This document shows, piece by piece, positions 34,321-44,129 of a stretch of 64,000 nucleotides of DNA. The DNA is from G963665085 sp963665085 (lineage in GTDB: Bacteria; Bacteroidota; Bacteroidia; Bacteroidales; JAAAOM01). The stretch's first letter is position 1. The number at the start of each line of letters is the position of its first letter. Under the pieces are notes generated by a model. That model saw only the letters and a program-made list of their open reading frames with translations. It did not search any database and had not been told where the DNA came from. Where the stretch lies: positions 2,542,001 through 2,606,000 of the forward strand of contig CAXXXS010000001.1 of assembly GCA_963665085.2 (NCBI GenBank). The letters run 5' to 3'. The translations under genes and the position numbers were made by a program.

Positions 34321-36408
34321 CTAATATTTTATGATCTTAACAGTCTCCTCAACTCCCTCAGAATTTATTTTTACTATATACAATCCATCTGCCCAGGTAG
34401 AAATATCGATTGATGTTTGAAGAGAAAATTCTTCGCTGGAATATATTATTTGTCCTCTCGTATTGTAAATTTTAACTGTATATAAATTTGTATTACTTAT
34501 CGCTACATTAAAATTATCTGTTGTAAAAGTAGGCCATACCTTTGCTGAGATACCAGTGGTTTCTGTTAGGTCAACAAAAATATAAATAGAATCGCTCACA
34601 TCACTACCGCATGTTCCTTCAACTTCTAACCAGTATTGGCCAATATCTGTTGCATTTAGCGATAACAACTCAAGATAGTTCATATCACCGCCATCTACAA
34701 TTGTTTCTCCATCTTTATACCATTGATAAGTTAAGTTATGTCCACGCGATAATACGTTTAATGTAGCATCACTATTTTGAATCAATTGTTGATCTTCCGG
34801 CGTGCTGTAAATTTCTGTTGTTGGATAAACAGTCATTTCAATTTCTCTACTTTGTAATGTTCCACATGTTCCAATTACATTGCAATAATATATTCCGGTT
34901 TTGGTAGTATCAGCCCTGTTTAAATCGAGGTAGCCATCGTATGTTGTTGCCGTATATTCACTATTCTGGTACCAGTCATAAGAAAGGTCATCTCCAGTAG
35001 CAGATATGTGCAATGACACATTCTCTTTATTACATATGGTTGTGTCTCCTTCTACGTAATTAATATTTGTATGCACTGGAATTTCAATTTTTGTTATAGC
35101 CCAGGAAGTATAATCTTCTGCTAGCTGAGCCCTCACTTTTAGTTGTGCTATACCAAAATAGTTGTCACTCCAGGTTACTGTCGATTCTGTTCCATCATAG
35201 GAAAGTGTGCCGGCAGTGTCTGGAAGCAAACTCCATTCATAACTAATTGCTTCTATACTATCCGTTTCATAACTATATTGTACTTCTTTATCGCAAATTG
35301 AAGAAGTTCCCGCAGGAGAATTTAATGTTACCGGGCGGTTTATATCCGTATTCTCATATATCCAGTCTACGTAGCTTGATACTCGTGTATAACCACCATA
35401 TGTATTACAATTAGAAGAACCCCAACTTACAATGCCTGCCAATTTATTTTCTCCACCAACATCAACAATAAGAGGCCCTCCGCTATCTCCATTACAAGCA
35501 TCTTTCCCTCCATAAGAATATCCTGCCATAAGTATAGTCTCATCAATATCTCCCCATATCTTTGCAGCAGTTTCATTGGAAACAATTGGAAGTTCTACTG
35601 CTTGCAATTCAGTTGCATATACAACAGGGCTTACATTAGTAAGTCCCCATCCAGAGACAGTTGCTAAAACACCTGGAGCCGTTGCTCCATCTTCAACATC
35701 ATCGGCGGATATTAATTCTATGGGTTCAGCATTTTCAAAGTTTATAGATTCTTCTAGCTCCAATATAGCTATGTCGTACTCTAAATCATCAACATTATAA
35801 TTTTCATGTACAATTACATTTTTTACAGCATACTCCTTTCCCAGCCAACTCCGATAGGGATAAGTTGTTCCCACCAAAATACTCATATCACTGGAACTAA
35901 TATCTCTGCCGTAATCGTCAAAAGTACAATGGGCTGCGGTTAAAATCCAATTCTCACTGATGATAGTCCCTCCACACATATAATCTCCCGAAGTGAAAAA
36001 CACTTGCCATGGAAAATCTTCAATAGATACGTCGGAACCACCAACTATTCTAAGTTCTGGATCTTTCCTTCCAGTATAGAAAAGATATGAATGATCTCCA
36101 ATATCAACATTTGTATTAATTAAAATGATCGGCTCATTATTAAGTTTAAGGAAAAACAAGCTTGTGTCTTGTCCTGAAATCTCATTAACATTTATGTTAA
36201 AATAGTACTTTGTATTAGCTTCTAGGGAAGTTATAAAATTTGATTCATCAAAATCAGATGAAGAAACTATATTTTGCCCAAACTCATCTGAAATACTCCA
36301 ACTTGTTGAAGAAAAGGCACCTAATCTATCAACCTCAACCTGTACTTCCTGGGCAATCGCAAAACCAGAAACAACAAACAATATAAATAGAAATGTTATT
36401 TTCTTCAT
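34321..36408 (-). CDS. Trypsin-like (S1) serine protease with Ig-like repeats and T9SS tail
   Basis: A 695-residue secreted protease; I use M4 of a longer frame since MKKITFLFILFVVSGFAIAQ is a good signal peptide. After a propeptide, a trypsin domain starts RIVGGSDVSIEDFPWQV with the triad His in TAAHC (near 158), Asp in DIAILELEE and Ser in GDSGGP (near 309). Eukaryote-style disulphide Cys positions are kept. Residues about 360-620 are Ig/PKD-like, and the last 80 are a T9SS type A sorting domain (KVWPTFTTDNFNVAI). The zymogen-like lead suggests activation by cleavage of the R-IVGG bond. Confidence 0.9.
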   Translation of the reverse strand: MKKITFLFILFVVSGFAIAQEVQVEVDRLGAFSSTSWSISDEFGQNIVSSSDFDESNFITSLEANTKYYFNINVNEISGQDTSLFFLKLNNEPIILINTNVDIGDHSYLFYTGRKDPELRIVGGSDVSIEDFPWQVFFTSGDYMCGGTIISENWILTAAHCTFDDYGRDISSSDMSILVGTTYPYRSWLGKEYAVKNVIVHENYNVDDLEYDIAILELEESINFENAEPIELISADDVEDGATAPGVLATVSGWGLTNVSPVVYATELQAVELPIVSNETAAKIWGDIDETILMAGYSYGGKDACNGDSGGPLIVDVGGENKLAGIVSWGSSNCNTYGGYTRVSSYVDWIYENTDINRPVTLNSPAGTSSICDKEVQYSYETDSIEAISYEWSLLPDTAGTLSYDGTESTVTWSDNYFGIAQLKVRAQLAEDYTSWAITKIEIPVHTNINYVEGDTTICNKENVSLHISATGDDLSYDWYQNSEYTATTYDGYLDLNRADTTKTGIYYCNVIGTCGTLQSREIEMTVYPTTEIYSTPEDQQLIQNSDATLNVLSRGHNLTYQWYKDGETIVDGGDMNYLELLSLNATDIGQYWLEVEGTCGSDVSDSIYIFVDLTETTGISAKVWPTFTTDNFNVAISNTNLYTVKIYNTRGQIIYSSEEFSLQTSIDISTWADGLYIVKINSEGVEETVKIIKY

Positions 36409-36417
36409 TACCAACAA

Positions 36418-36854
36418 TTAAACGCTAAAAAACTAAATTGTCAACTTACCATTCCCCTATTAGACGTTAATTGTCAAATTTAGTTTAAAGGAGTTGCGAA
36501 TTTCAATAAAAATATACGAATTAAAAAGATATATAGACGAATAATTAATTTTTTTAAATACTTAGATTCTATCCTCACAAAACTCTATCAAATTGATTCT
36601 GGATTTGATAGTTTTGATAAAACCATTTCCAGCTTATACAATAATGAACTAAGAATAACGTTCGCGCAAAAATTCTAAATTGACATACTAAAATACCTGT
36701 ATATATTGGTTATTAAGGGCTGGACAATACAAAATAAAAAAGTAAAATGGAATTTTAATGCTAACTATAAATATGGCTAGGTTCTTGTTAAAAGACCTCT
36801 GTTGATTTTTTAAGTAATAATACGAACACGAAGTCTAACTTAAATTCTACTTAA
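36418..36854. other. Intergenic region, no gene recognised
   Basis: About 430 AT-rich bases between the protease and a small frame. TATCAAA (about 36588) and TTTGATA (about 36604) could form a short hairpin. I see no promoter box or coding frame in it. Confidence 0.5.
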
Positions 36855-36995
36855 ATGAAAACTAAATATCAAAATATTAATGTTGATTTTTCTATTGATA
36901 GAGAGATGAACGACCTTGATACAATACTTAGTGAGTTAGAAGAACTTGACGACGTTGAGCTTTTCTATGAAGCAAACAAGTTTTTTAGAAAATAA
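36855..36995 (+). CDS. Possible 46-residue acidic small protein
   Basis: A short frame with ATG at 36855 and TAA at 36993-36995 encodes MKTKYQNINVDFSIDREM followed by an acidic helical part (DTILSELEELDDVELFYE) and FFRK. The amino-acid composition and absence of low-complexity Phe/Ile runs make it look real rather than random. No clear ribosome site. The next gene (M3 peptidase) has its own promoter at 37091. Function unknown. Confidence 0.4.
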   Translation: MKTKYQNINVDFSIDREMNDLDTILSELEELDDVELFYEANKFFRK

Positions 36996-37090
36996 TTAAT
37001 AAAAAAACTGATCCATTAATATTTACATCATTTTTTTTATTGTATATTTAAATCTCTGAGATGTATCATCTTATAGTTTCAGAAAAAAAA

Positions 37091-37098
37091 TAATTTTG
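37091..37098 (+). promoter_or_regulatory. Candidate -7 box (TAATTTTG) for the M3 peptidase gene
   Basis: It matches TAnnTTTG and lies 25 bases before the ATG at 37124. Confidence 0.5.
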
Positions 37099-37123
37099 CT
37101 ACAATAAATTCAACAAAATTGCT

Positions 37124-39238
37124 ATGAGAAACTCTATTATTTTTTTTCTGTTCATTTTATTTATTATTTCTACCTCGTGTAGTGAAAAACCTAAACAAGT
37201 TGAAGGGAATCCTTTACTTGCCGAATTCGATACTCCTTTTGGAGTTCCCCCTTTTGATAAAATCCAGTCATCGGATTTTAAGCCTGCATTAGATTCTGGT
37301 ATTGTAGCGTTACAACAAGAGATTGAAAGTATTGCTAACAATACCGAAGAACCTACTTTTGAAAATACCATTGAAGCCCTGGAATATACCGGAAGCTTAC
37401 TTAGAAAAGTAGAAAGTGTTTTCGATAACCTGAATTCAGCAAATACAAATGAATCTATTCAGGATATTGCAAAACAGGTTGCGCCGGCTATCTCAAAAGT
37501 TAATGATGATAAATATTTAAACGAAAAATTATTTGATAGAATAAATAAAGTTTATCAATCCCGCTCTTCACTCGAATTATACCCGGAACAAAGAAAACTC
37601 TTGGAAGAAACGTATAAGGATTTCGTTAAAAGAGGTGCTAATTTATCTGAAGAAGATAAATCAAGATTACGTGAAATTAACGAAAGATTATCCGTTCTTT
37701 CTTTAGAGTTTGGTGAAAATGTTTTGAAAGAGACCAATAATTTTCAATTGATTATTGAGGATGAATCTCAACTTGCAGGTTTGCCCGATAATGTGATACA
37801 AAGTGCTGCTGAAGCGGCAAAAAACGAAGGAATGGAAGAGAAATGGTTAATTACAATGCATAAACCAAGTTTTATCCCTTTTCTTCAATACTCTGAAGTA
37901 AGGCTTTTACGCGAAAAAGTTTTTAAAGGGTACATGAAATTAGGAGATAACAACAATGAATTTGACAATAAAGAAATAATAAAAGAATCAGCAAACCTTC
38001 GTCTGGAAAAAGCGAACCTTCTTGGATTTGAAACCTATGCCGATTATATGTTATCTGATAGAATGGCGGGTAGTCCACAAAATGTTTATGATTTATTAGG
38101 TAAAATATGGGAGTCTGCTTTACCAATGGCAAAAAAAGAGGCTTCTATGATGCAGGAAATGATTACACAGGATGGTGAAAATTTCAAATTAGAACCTTGG
38201 GATTGGTGGTATTATGCTGAGAAAATAAGACAAGAAAAATTTGCTTTAAACGAAGAAGAACTTCGTCCTTATTTCGAACTTGAAAATGTCAAGAAAGGAT
38301 TATTTGGTTTAGCAACCAGTTTATATGGAATTACTTTTGAAGAACGCAAAGAGTTACCAGTTCCTCATCCTGATGCTGTTGCTTATGAGGTGAAAAATGC
38401 CGATGGCTCTCATATTGGAATTTTATATGTTGACTATTTTCCAAGGGCCAGCAAAGAAGGCGGAGCCTGGATGAGCAGTTTCCGTAAACAACACAAGACA
38501 AATGGTGAGAATGTTGCTCCTGTAATTACAAATGTTATGAATTTTTCTAAACCTACAGGAGATAAACCAGCATTATTAAGTGTTGAAGAAGTTCAGACTA
38601 TGTTCCATGAATTCGGACACGGATTACATGGTTTATTGTCTCAATGTACATACGAAAGTTTATCAGGTACAGCTGTAGCACAAGATTTTGTGGAATTACC
38701 TTCTCAAATAATGGAAAATTGGGTACTTGAACCTGAGATGTTAAAAAAATATGCTAAACATTATCAAACAGGTGAAGTAATCCCAGATAGCCTTATTGCA
38801 AAAATTAAGGACAGCGGCACATTTAACCAGGGATTTGCAATGACTGAGTACCTGGCAGCTTCAATTCTTGATATGGATTACCATACAATTAAAGAACCAA
38901 TTACAGGAAGTGTTACAGATTTTGAGAATAAATCAATGGCTAATTTTGGGCTTATTGATGAGATAATCCCACGATATAGAAGTACATATTTTAGGCATAT
39001 CTTTGCAGGAGGTTATTCTGCCGGATATTATAGTTATATGTGGGCAGAAGTCCTGGATGCTGATGCGTATGAAGCATTCAAGGAGAATGGAATTTTTGAC
39101 AAAGAAACGGCAACATCATTCCGTGACAATATTTTAGCACGTGGAGGAACAGAAGATGCAATGAAGCTTTATAAAGAATTTCGTGGAGCTGAGCCCCAAA
39201 TTGGTCCAATGTTAGAGAGAAGGGGCATTGTTAAATAG
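37124..39238 (+). CDS. M3 family metallopeptidase (Dcp-like), lipoprotein
   Basis: A 704-residue zinc peptidase of the oligopeptidase/peptidyl-dipeptidase class. Lipobox IISTSCS gives Cys19. The zinc site HEFGH (near 495-499, in TMFHEFGHGLHGLLSQC) and the downstream Glu region (GTAVAQDFVELPSQIMENW) are intact. Length is typical of Dcp. It probably cuts short peptides in the periplasm or on the outer surface. A perfect terminator follows 35 bases after its stop. Confidence 0.93.
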   Translation: MRNSIIFFLFILFIISTSCSEKPKQVEGNPLLAEFDTPFGVPPFDKIQSSDFKPALDSGIVALQQEIESIANNTEEPTFENTIEALEYTGSLLRKVESVFDNLNSANTNESIQDIAKQVAPAISKVNDDKYLNEKLFDRINKVYQSRSSLELYPEQRKLLEETYKDFVKRGANLSEEDKSRLREINERLSVLSLEFGENVLKETNNFQLIIEDESQLAGLPDNVIQSAAEAAKNEGMEEKWLITMHKPSFIPFLQYSEVRLLREKVFKGYMKLGDNNNEFDNKEIIKESANLRLEKANLLGFETYADYMLSDRMAGSPQNVYDLLGKIWESALPMAKKEASMMQEMITQDGENFKLEPWDWWYYAEKIRQEKFALNEEELRPYFELENVKKGLFGLATSLYGITFEERKELPVPHPDAVAYEVKNADGSHIGILYVDYFPRASKEGGAWMSSFRKQHKTNGENVAPVITNVMNFSKPTGDKPALLSVEEVQTMFHEFGHGLHGLLSQCTYESLSGTAVAQDFVELPSQIMENWVLEPEMLKKYAKHYQTGEVIPDSLIAKIKDSGTFNQGFAMTEYLAASILDMDYHTIKEPITGSVTDFENKSMANFGLIDEIIPRYRSTYFRHIFAGGYSAGYYSYMWAEVLDADAYEAFKENGIFDKETATSFRDNILARGGTEDAMKLYKEFRGAEPQIGPMLERRGIVK

Positions 39239-39273
39239 AAATAAATAGATCCGTTTTAGATTTATCTGCTTAG

Positions 39274-39306
39274 GAGTGTATTGAAAATTTTATTTTCAAT
39301 ACACTC
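39274..39306. terminator. Long perfect hairpin terminator after the M3 peptidase gene
   Basis: A 15-bp perfect stem with a 3-base loop lies at 39274-39288 and 39292-39306 (GAGTGTATTGAAAAT and its complement). The flanking T tract is short, so it may also be a two-way barrier. Confidence 0.75.
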
Positions 39307-39379
39307 TTGTAATATTTAAGTCCATCAATGTGGCAACAAGAATATCAGAACCAAAAAAATATTGATTTTCTGCCAGACG

Positions 39380-39585
39380 TTATTCGGGTTCTTCTTGATG
39401 TTCTATAAAGCGGTTAATCTGTCTCTGTGCAATGTTTTGCTGTACGTAGATATATGGTATTAATTGATTGCATCTCCAGTCTGTTCCAGGCCAACTTGTA
39501 TTAAAATGAACAACATCAGCTGGAACTTTATGTTCCCCCTTAGTTTTTCTACAACAGTATATCCTTCTTCTTTAAGAATCGTAAC
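39380..39585 (-). pseudogene. Truncated, frameshifted C-terminal gene remnant after the rhamnosidase gene
   Basis: On the minus strand, directly after the rhamnosidase TAG, the same frame continues VTILKEEGYTVVEKLRG. It must then shift by one base to read EHKVPADVVHFNTSWPG, TDWRCNQLIPYIYVQQNI and AQRQINRFIEHQEEPE, ending at 39380-39382. No start codon is present. The protein family is not recognised. It looks like the end of a lost gene whose front was deleted when the rhamnosidase gene or another segment moved in; a sequencing error would explain only the frameshift. Confidence 0.6.
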
Positions 39586-41976
39586 CTACAAGTTAATGTA
39601 GTTTACTCCTTCTTGTAAGTTAACCTGTTTTTCTCTCCAAGTAAAAATTCCCTTAACACCAGAAGGCAAAACAATTTCGCCATTCACCTTTTCTTTTTTC
39701 TTTTTCAGGTCTACTTTTATCTTTCCTGATTTGTGTGGCATGGTGCCATTAATCCAGTCCAATTCTCCAAACACTGGGGATATTTTAACCTCATCAAATC
39801 CTTGGTTTGCCGGTTCTATTCCGCAAATTAAACTTAGAAAGAAATATAATGGTGATGCGCTCCATGCATGGCAATCCGAGCGGGTTGGATCGGGTTCTTC
39901 TGCAAAAGTGGTAAGTCCGATATTAAGCATTTTTTTCCAGCTGGGAAGTAAATCAAAGAATAATTCTCCTCTTCCTACTTTCCTCATCGCTTCAATAAGA
40001 TAATATGAAAAATAATATGAACACGGGGCAAGTGTTTCATCATTGTAAATTCTTTCGATGATATCTTTTTGATCTTCTTTTTCGACTACATCAGCAAGAA
40101 CAGCCAAAACATTTGCATGCTGACTATAATATTTTTTTTCCGGATTGTCTGAGAATAATTTTCGATTATCATCCCAGCATGTACTTTTTATAGTAGTTTT
40201 TAATTTCTCAGCAATCTGATTGTAATATTCTCCTGTACTTTCAAATCCAAATTTGTCTAACATTTTTGAAGCAATATTAATGGTGTAAATATACTGCAGC
40301 CCAATTATTGACGATGCTTTACCATCTGACAACGGTGGAATACCATTGCTCCAACCTTCACGTGTAACCCAATCGACAAACGTCCAATATTCAATTTTAC
40401 CGGGTAAACCATCATCTCCGATTCTCTCTTCAAACCAACGTAAAATATCAACAACGGCGGGCATTTTGCTCTTCACAAATTGTTCATCACCACTATACAG
40501 AAGATAGTCACTTAACATGGTTATCCAGATTAACGAAAACGTAGGAATTAATTGAGGTTCTCTACTGGGATACCTGCTTTGTGTCAGTCCCATCGGAAAA
40601 CGTGAATCGTAATAATCGTCAATTGCTTTTCGCCATAAGAGTGTATCTCCGGAAACATAATAAGTTATCAAACTTTGTATTCGTGTATCTCCTGTATATT
40701 GAAGCTGTTCATAGTAAGGGCAATCAAAAAACGTCTCCCCTGCACATAATCGCTGGGTACGCCAGCCTACTTCCCAGATATCTTTCATCGATTCATCACT
40801 GGATTGAAACGATGCTTTTTCCTCCAATGGATAGGCTGTAAAAACACTTTGTAACTTCGAAATTTCCAGTGGTTCGTCCTTGGTTGTTATATCCAGTTGT
40901 ACATACCTGAAGCTTTTCCACCAAAGAGGTTCATAAATTCTGTTATTTCCTCCATCACATATTAAAACATCAAAATTTCCTTTTATCTCTTTACCTTCAA
41001 TGTCATTCCGGTTACCTTTATTATTAGAACCTCCTGTTGGGTAATATAAACTTTCTGCATAGGTGAATTTTATACGACTATCCTTGCCCTTGCTAAAATG
41101 CATGTTCACATAAGCATTTGTTAGCTCTTCTTGATCAAGAAGTATGGTAACGTTGCTATTTGCTGCAATCGTTATTCCTTTGTCTTTTTGTATTATACTG
41201 CTGGCATCAGGAATACCACTGGCTCTTCTTACCTTTTTAAAGTATTGAAGTTTTGATTCCATCTGGGGAATTTCCCTTGGATAAAGAAAACGGTTTGGGA
41301 CAACACCATATGCCCGCATTCCTTCATTTGTTTGCCCATTGTCTAACTCAACAGCATCGTTCCAGGAATCGCCTTCAGTTTTTGCTGTTTTCCAATCCCA
41401 TGGAAATGAACTTGAATTGAATAACTCAGTTGGCCCCGTAACATAATAAGCATCTAAGCCGATAACAGCTTTAAAAGTATAAGAATCAATCTTTCTTGTT
41501 TTCCAGCCTTTATTCGTGTTAACCTCACTATTTTCAGGCGAATTGGATTGCACAATAAATCTTGTGTCTGAAGAAACCTGGGCCACTGGTTTAACACTTC
41601 CAAAATTCCAAACCATTGCACTCATGCTGTTTTTACCTTCTTTCAGGAAAGGACGAATATCTATTGTTTCAAATCTCCATTTTAGTATATCTCCTCGCGC
41701 CGGCCCCATGCCAACAAGCGTCCCGTTTACATATAATTTATACCTGTTGTCGGCAGAAACATTAATAATATATTCATTTGAAAGAGAAGAAAGTTCTATG
41801 TCTTTTTTGAATAGATACACACCACTATTCTCATTGATAGCATCCGGGTGGGTTATCCATTTCGCATCCCATTGTTTAACAAAAAGATTCGGATTAACAT
41901 CAACATTTGGTTGGGCGATTAAAACTTTTGGAAAAAGAATAGTCAGGAAAATAGGTAAAGAGATTAGATTTTTCAT
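39586..41976 (-). CDS. Alpha-L-rhamnosidase, GH78 family
   Basis: A 796-residue secreted enzyme; signal peptide MKNLISLPIFLTILFPKVLIAQ fits. The N-terminal beta domains (KWITHPDAINENSGVYLFKK, NRYKLYVNGTLVGMGPARGD) are typical. The (alpha/alpha)6 barrel carries FDCPYYEQLQYTGDTRIQSL with the acidic residues of the GH78 active-site region, and TFVDWVTREGWSNGIPPL with WVxxE-type contacts. The C-terminal beta-sandwich ends REKQVNLQEGVNYINL. It removes terminal rhamnose from plant or microbial glycans. Isolated here; no SusC/SusD pair in the window. A -7 box on the minus strand lies 20 bases upstream. Confidence 0.92.
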   Translation of the reverse strand: MKNLISLPIFLTILFPKVLIAQPNVDVNPNLFVKQWDAKWITHPDAINENSGVYLFKKDIELSSLSNEYIINVSADNRYKLYVNGTLVGMGPARGDILKWRFETIDIRPFLKEGKNSMSAMVWNFGSVKPVAQVSSDTRFIVQSNSPENSEVNTNKGWKTRKIDSYTFKAVIGLDAYYVTGPTELFNSSSFPWDWKTAKTEGDSWNDAVELDNGQTNEGMRAYGVVPNRFLYPREIPQMESKLQYFKKVRRASGIPDASSIIQKDKGITIAANSNVTILLDQEELTNAYVNMHFSKGKDSRIKFTYAESLYYPTGGSNNKGNRNDIEGKEIKGNFDVLICDGGNNRIYEPLWWKSFRYVQLDITTKDEPLEISKLQSVFTAYPLEEKASFQSSDESMKDIWEVGWRTQRLCAGETFFDCPYYEQLQYTGDTRIQSLITYYVSGDTLLWRKAIDDYYDSRFPMGLTQSRYPSREPQLIPTFSLIWITMLSDYLLYSGDEQFVKSKMPAVVDILRWFEERIGDDGLPGKIEYWTFVDWVTREGWSNGIPPLSDGKASSIIGLQYIYTINIASKMLDKFGFESTGEYYNQIAEKLKTTIKSTCWDDNRKLFSDNPEKKYYSQHANVLAVLADVVEKEDQKDIIERIYNDETLAPCSYYFSYYLIEAMRKVGRGELFFDLLPSWKKMLNIGLTTFAEEPDPTRSDCHAWSASPLYFFLSLICGIEPANQGFDEVKISPVFGELDWINGTMPHKSGKIKVDLKKKKEKVNGEIVLPSGVKGIFTWREKQVNLQEGVNYINL

Positions 41977-41996
41977 AATAATTAATTAGTTCATCG

Positions 41997-42004
41997 CAAA
42001 TATA
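41997..42004 (-). promoter_or_regulatory. Candidate -7 box (TATATTTG) for the rhamnosidase gene
   Basis: It matches TAnnTTTG on the minus strand, 20 bases upstream of the ATG at 41976. Confidence 0.5.
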
Positions 42005-42045
42005 TAAATTAAGCTAAGTATTATAGAAAAGTATTGGGAGAGTTA

Positions 42046-43260
42046 TTAAACCACAGAAAATTTGTTGTCAAAATCAAGTTTCTCACAGCCATTAAAAGTT
42101 GCAAATTCAGTTAGTTTATTTTTTAAAAGGGGAAGAAAGTCATCAATCTCTTTAAAGGAAGGTTCAAAATACAGATTATTAATAATTAATGTTTTGTTTT
42201 TTCTGTCAGCCTTGGGATCGATACGGCCTATTAATTTATCTTTCCATAGGATGGGCAGTACAAAATACCCGTATTTTCTTTTAGGCTCAGGCACATAACA
42301 CTCGATGCTGTAATCAAAATCAAAAAATGTTTTTACACGTTCCCTCTGAATGATAAGTCCGTCAAAAGGAGAAAGCAAATGTATTTTTTGAGAGTTGCTT
42401 AGAGACAAATCTAAAATATCCTGTTTTTCTTTTAGCATGTAATAGATTGTCTTGTTGTTTTCTATTTTCAAAGGGATTATCTTTTTGTCTTCCTGAAGTT
42501 GTTTTAATTTTGTTTTTACCTTTTCGCTTCCAATCATTTGAATATCTGCGTCACGAATAGTGCCAGGCTGCAAAAATTTTCTTATTTCTTTTTCGCTGGA
42601 AACTCCAAGTGCTGTTAATGCTTTAAAAATTAGAAATTCGCTAAGTTCATCATCAGAAGGATAAGTTGTATCAATATCATCCGGCAATACCCTTTCTTTT
42701 AAATCATAATATTTCTGAAAGTTTTTTCGTTCATTTATCATTAGGTTGCCTTTCCAGAAAAGTAGCTCTAATGCTATTTTAGCGGGTTTCCAATCCCACC
42801 ATGCCCCCCCTTTTATTTTATCAGTTTTAAAATCCTTTGCACTAAGCGGACCTTCGGCTTTTATTCTGTCTATAACCATTTGCATAGCATCTTGTCCTTT
42901 TTGCAACATCATATTTCCCCAATTACTGGAGGGGTTCTCAAATTTTCTCATCTTAGGAAGATAGTACCTATAATCCTTTATTGGCAGATAAGACATTGCA
43001 TGTCCCCAATATTCGAACACAGCCCGTTGTTTTGTTTGAAGCGAATGAAGGTCTGCTTCTTTGTAGCTACTATCTCTAGTCCTCAAAATATGATGATGTG
43101 CCCGGTTAATTACAGAAATAGTATCAATCTGGACATAACCCAACGAATCGATAATTGACAATAGATTCCCTTCCGCTTTTTGTTTATGATTATTTGCCAG
43201 TAACTGAGATTGTAGAATTATCTTTCGAGCTTGTTTTTTTGAAATGGATATATTCTGCAT
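42046..43260 (-). CDS. YcaQ-type DNA glycosylase (winged helix, HTH_42)
   Basis: A 404-residue protein of the AlkZ-like family. It has the lead KKQARKIILQSQLLANN, then GYVQIDTISVINRAHHHILR with the Q-hydrophobic-D catalytic motif (Gln44-Asp46) that marks the YcaQ/AlkX subfamily. The C-terminal wing has LLSPFDGLIIQRERVKTFF and YFVLPILWKDKLIGRIDPKA. Such enzymes open interstrand DNA cross-links. The AlkZ subfamily has a QxQ motif instead. It is a single gene, transcribed toward the rhamnosidase. Confidence 0.88.
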   Translation of the reverse strand: MQNISISKKQARKIILQSQLLANNHKQKAEGNLLSIIDSLGYVQIDTISVINRAHHHILRTRDSSYKEADLHSLQTKQRAVFEYWGHAMSYLPIKDYRYYLPKMRKFENPSSNWGNMMLQKGQDAMQMVIDRIKAEGPLSAKDFKTDKIKGGAWWDWKPAKIALELLFWKGNLMINERKNFQKYYDLKERVLPDDIDTTYPSDDELSEFLIFKALTALGVSSEKEIRKFLQPGTIRDADIQMIGSEKVKTKLKQLQEDKKIIPLKIENNKTIYYMLKEKQDILDLSLSNSQKIHLLSPFDGLIIQRERVKTFFDFDYSIECYVPEPKRKYGYFVLPILWKDKLIGRIDPKADRKNKTLIINNLYFEPSFKEIDDFLPLLKNKLTEFATFNGCEKLDFDNKFSVV

Positions 43261-43613
43261 AACAATTAATTAATGCTTAAATATCTAAATTAAACTCTAA
43301 TTTTACCAATCTATGGAAACAACTTTATTTTATTGCATCCTGGTTAAGTAAGGTAATACATTTGGGAAGATTCCATTTGTAATACCATTCCTCAGTATTA
43401 TCAGCTTTTTAATTATAATACACATAATTAAGAGTTATCTATTATTCCTGTAATATTTATATTATTTAGAATAACTTTTTAGACTTCCATCTAATTAACA
43501 ATTTTACAAATAAATAATTTAGACATATTACCTAAAACCTATACCTATTCATCAAATACGGGCAACCTTTTTCTTAACATACCGTTAGTAGATTTCAAAC
43601 ATTCTTTTAGAAT
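43261..43613. other. Intergenic region between divergent genes, no feature recognised
   Basis: About 350 AT-rich bases between the divergent YcaQ-type and DUF4395 genes. It must hold two promoters, but I see no clear TAnnTTTG box or stable hairpin. No coding frame is supported on the plus strand. Confidence 0.5.
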
Positions 43614-44063
43614 ATGAAAGTATTAATATGCCCGGTATCACCGGAGAAAACAGATGGTAATGTAGCAAGGGTTACCGGATTCTTTATGGCAAGTATGGTA
43701 GGTGGATATTTAGCAACAAACAATATTTTGTTTATAGCACTTATTGCTGTTGATTTTCTAATACGAAGTATCCCGGGGGCAAAATTTAGTCCTTTTAGCT
43801 GGATTGCCTGCCTCGTAACAAGATTATTCAACTTAAAATATAAACAGATCAATAAGGGACAAAAAATATTTGCAGCCAGAATAGGGCTTGTTTTTTCATT
43901 AACCTCAATAATTTTATTTTTATTCAATCCAATAGCTAGTGTTACTGTTGCTGCAACTTTAATGTTTTTTGCTTTGTTAGGATCCTTGTTTAATCTTTGT
44001 GCAGGATGTATTCTATATTCCTACCTGATTTACCCTTTTTTTGAGAAAAGAAGATATAATTAA
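43614..44063 (+). CDS. DUF4395 membrane protein
   Basis: A 149-residue membrane protein with about four helices. The lead (KVLICPVSPEKTDGNVARV), the loop DFLIRSIPGAKFSPFSW and the C-terminal NLCAGCILYSYLIYPFF are characteristic of DUF4395. The CxxC in CAGC near residue 130 might take part in redox or metal binding. Family function is unknown; some members sit next to thioredoxin or rhodanese-like proteins. Here no such neighbour is visible. Confidence 0.88.
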   Translation: MKVLICPVSPEKTDGNVARVTGFFMASMVGGYLATNNILFIALIAVDFLIRSIPGAKFSPFSWIACLVTRLFNLKYKQINKGQKIFAARIGLVFSLTSIILFLFNPIASVTVAATLMFFALLGSLFNLCAGCILYSYLIYPFFEKRRYN

Positions 44064-44129
44064 TGCCCCTTGTTTAAAACGGTAAGATATTTTTTGTTAA
44101 GGGATCTTTATTTATGGGAGATTTTGCAA

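Noticed and set aside
41516..41989. A 157-codon plus-strand frame opposite the rhamnosidase gene
   Set aside because: It is a shadow of the GH78 gene on the other strand and has no domain or ribosome site.
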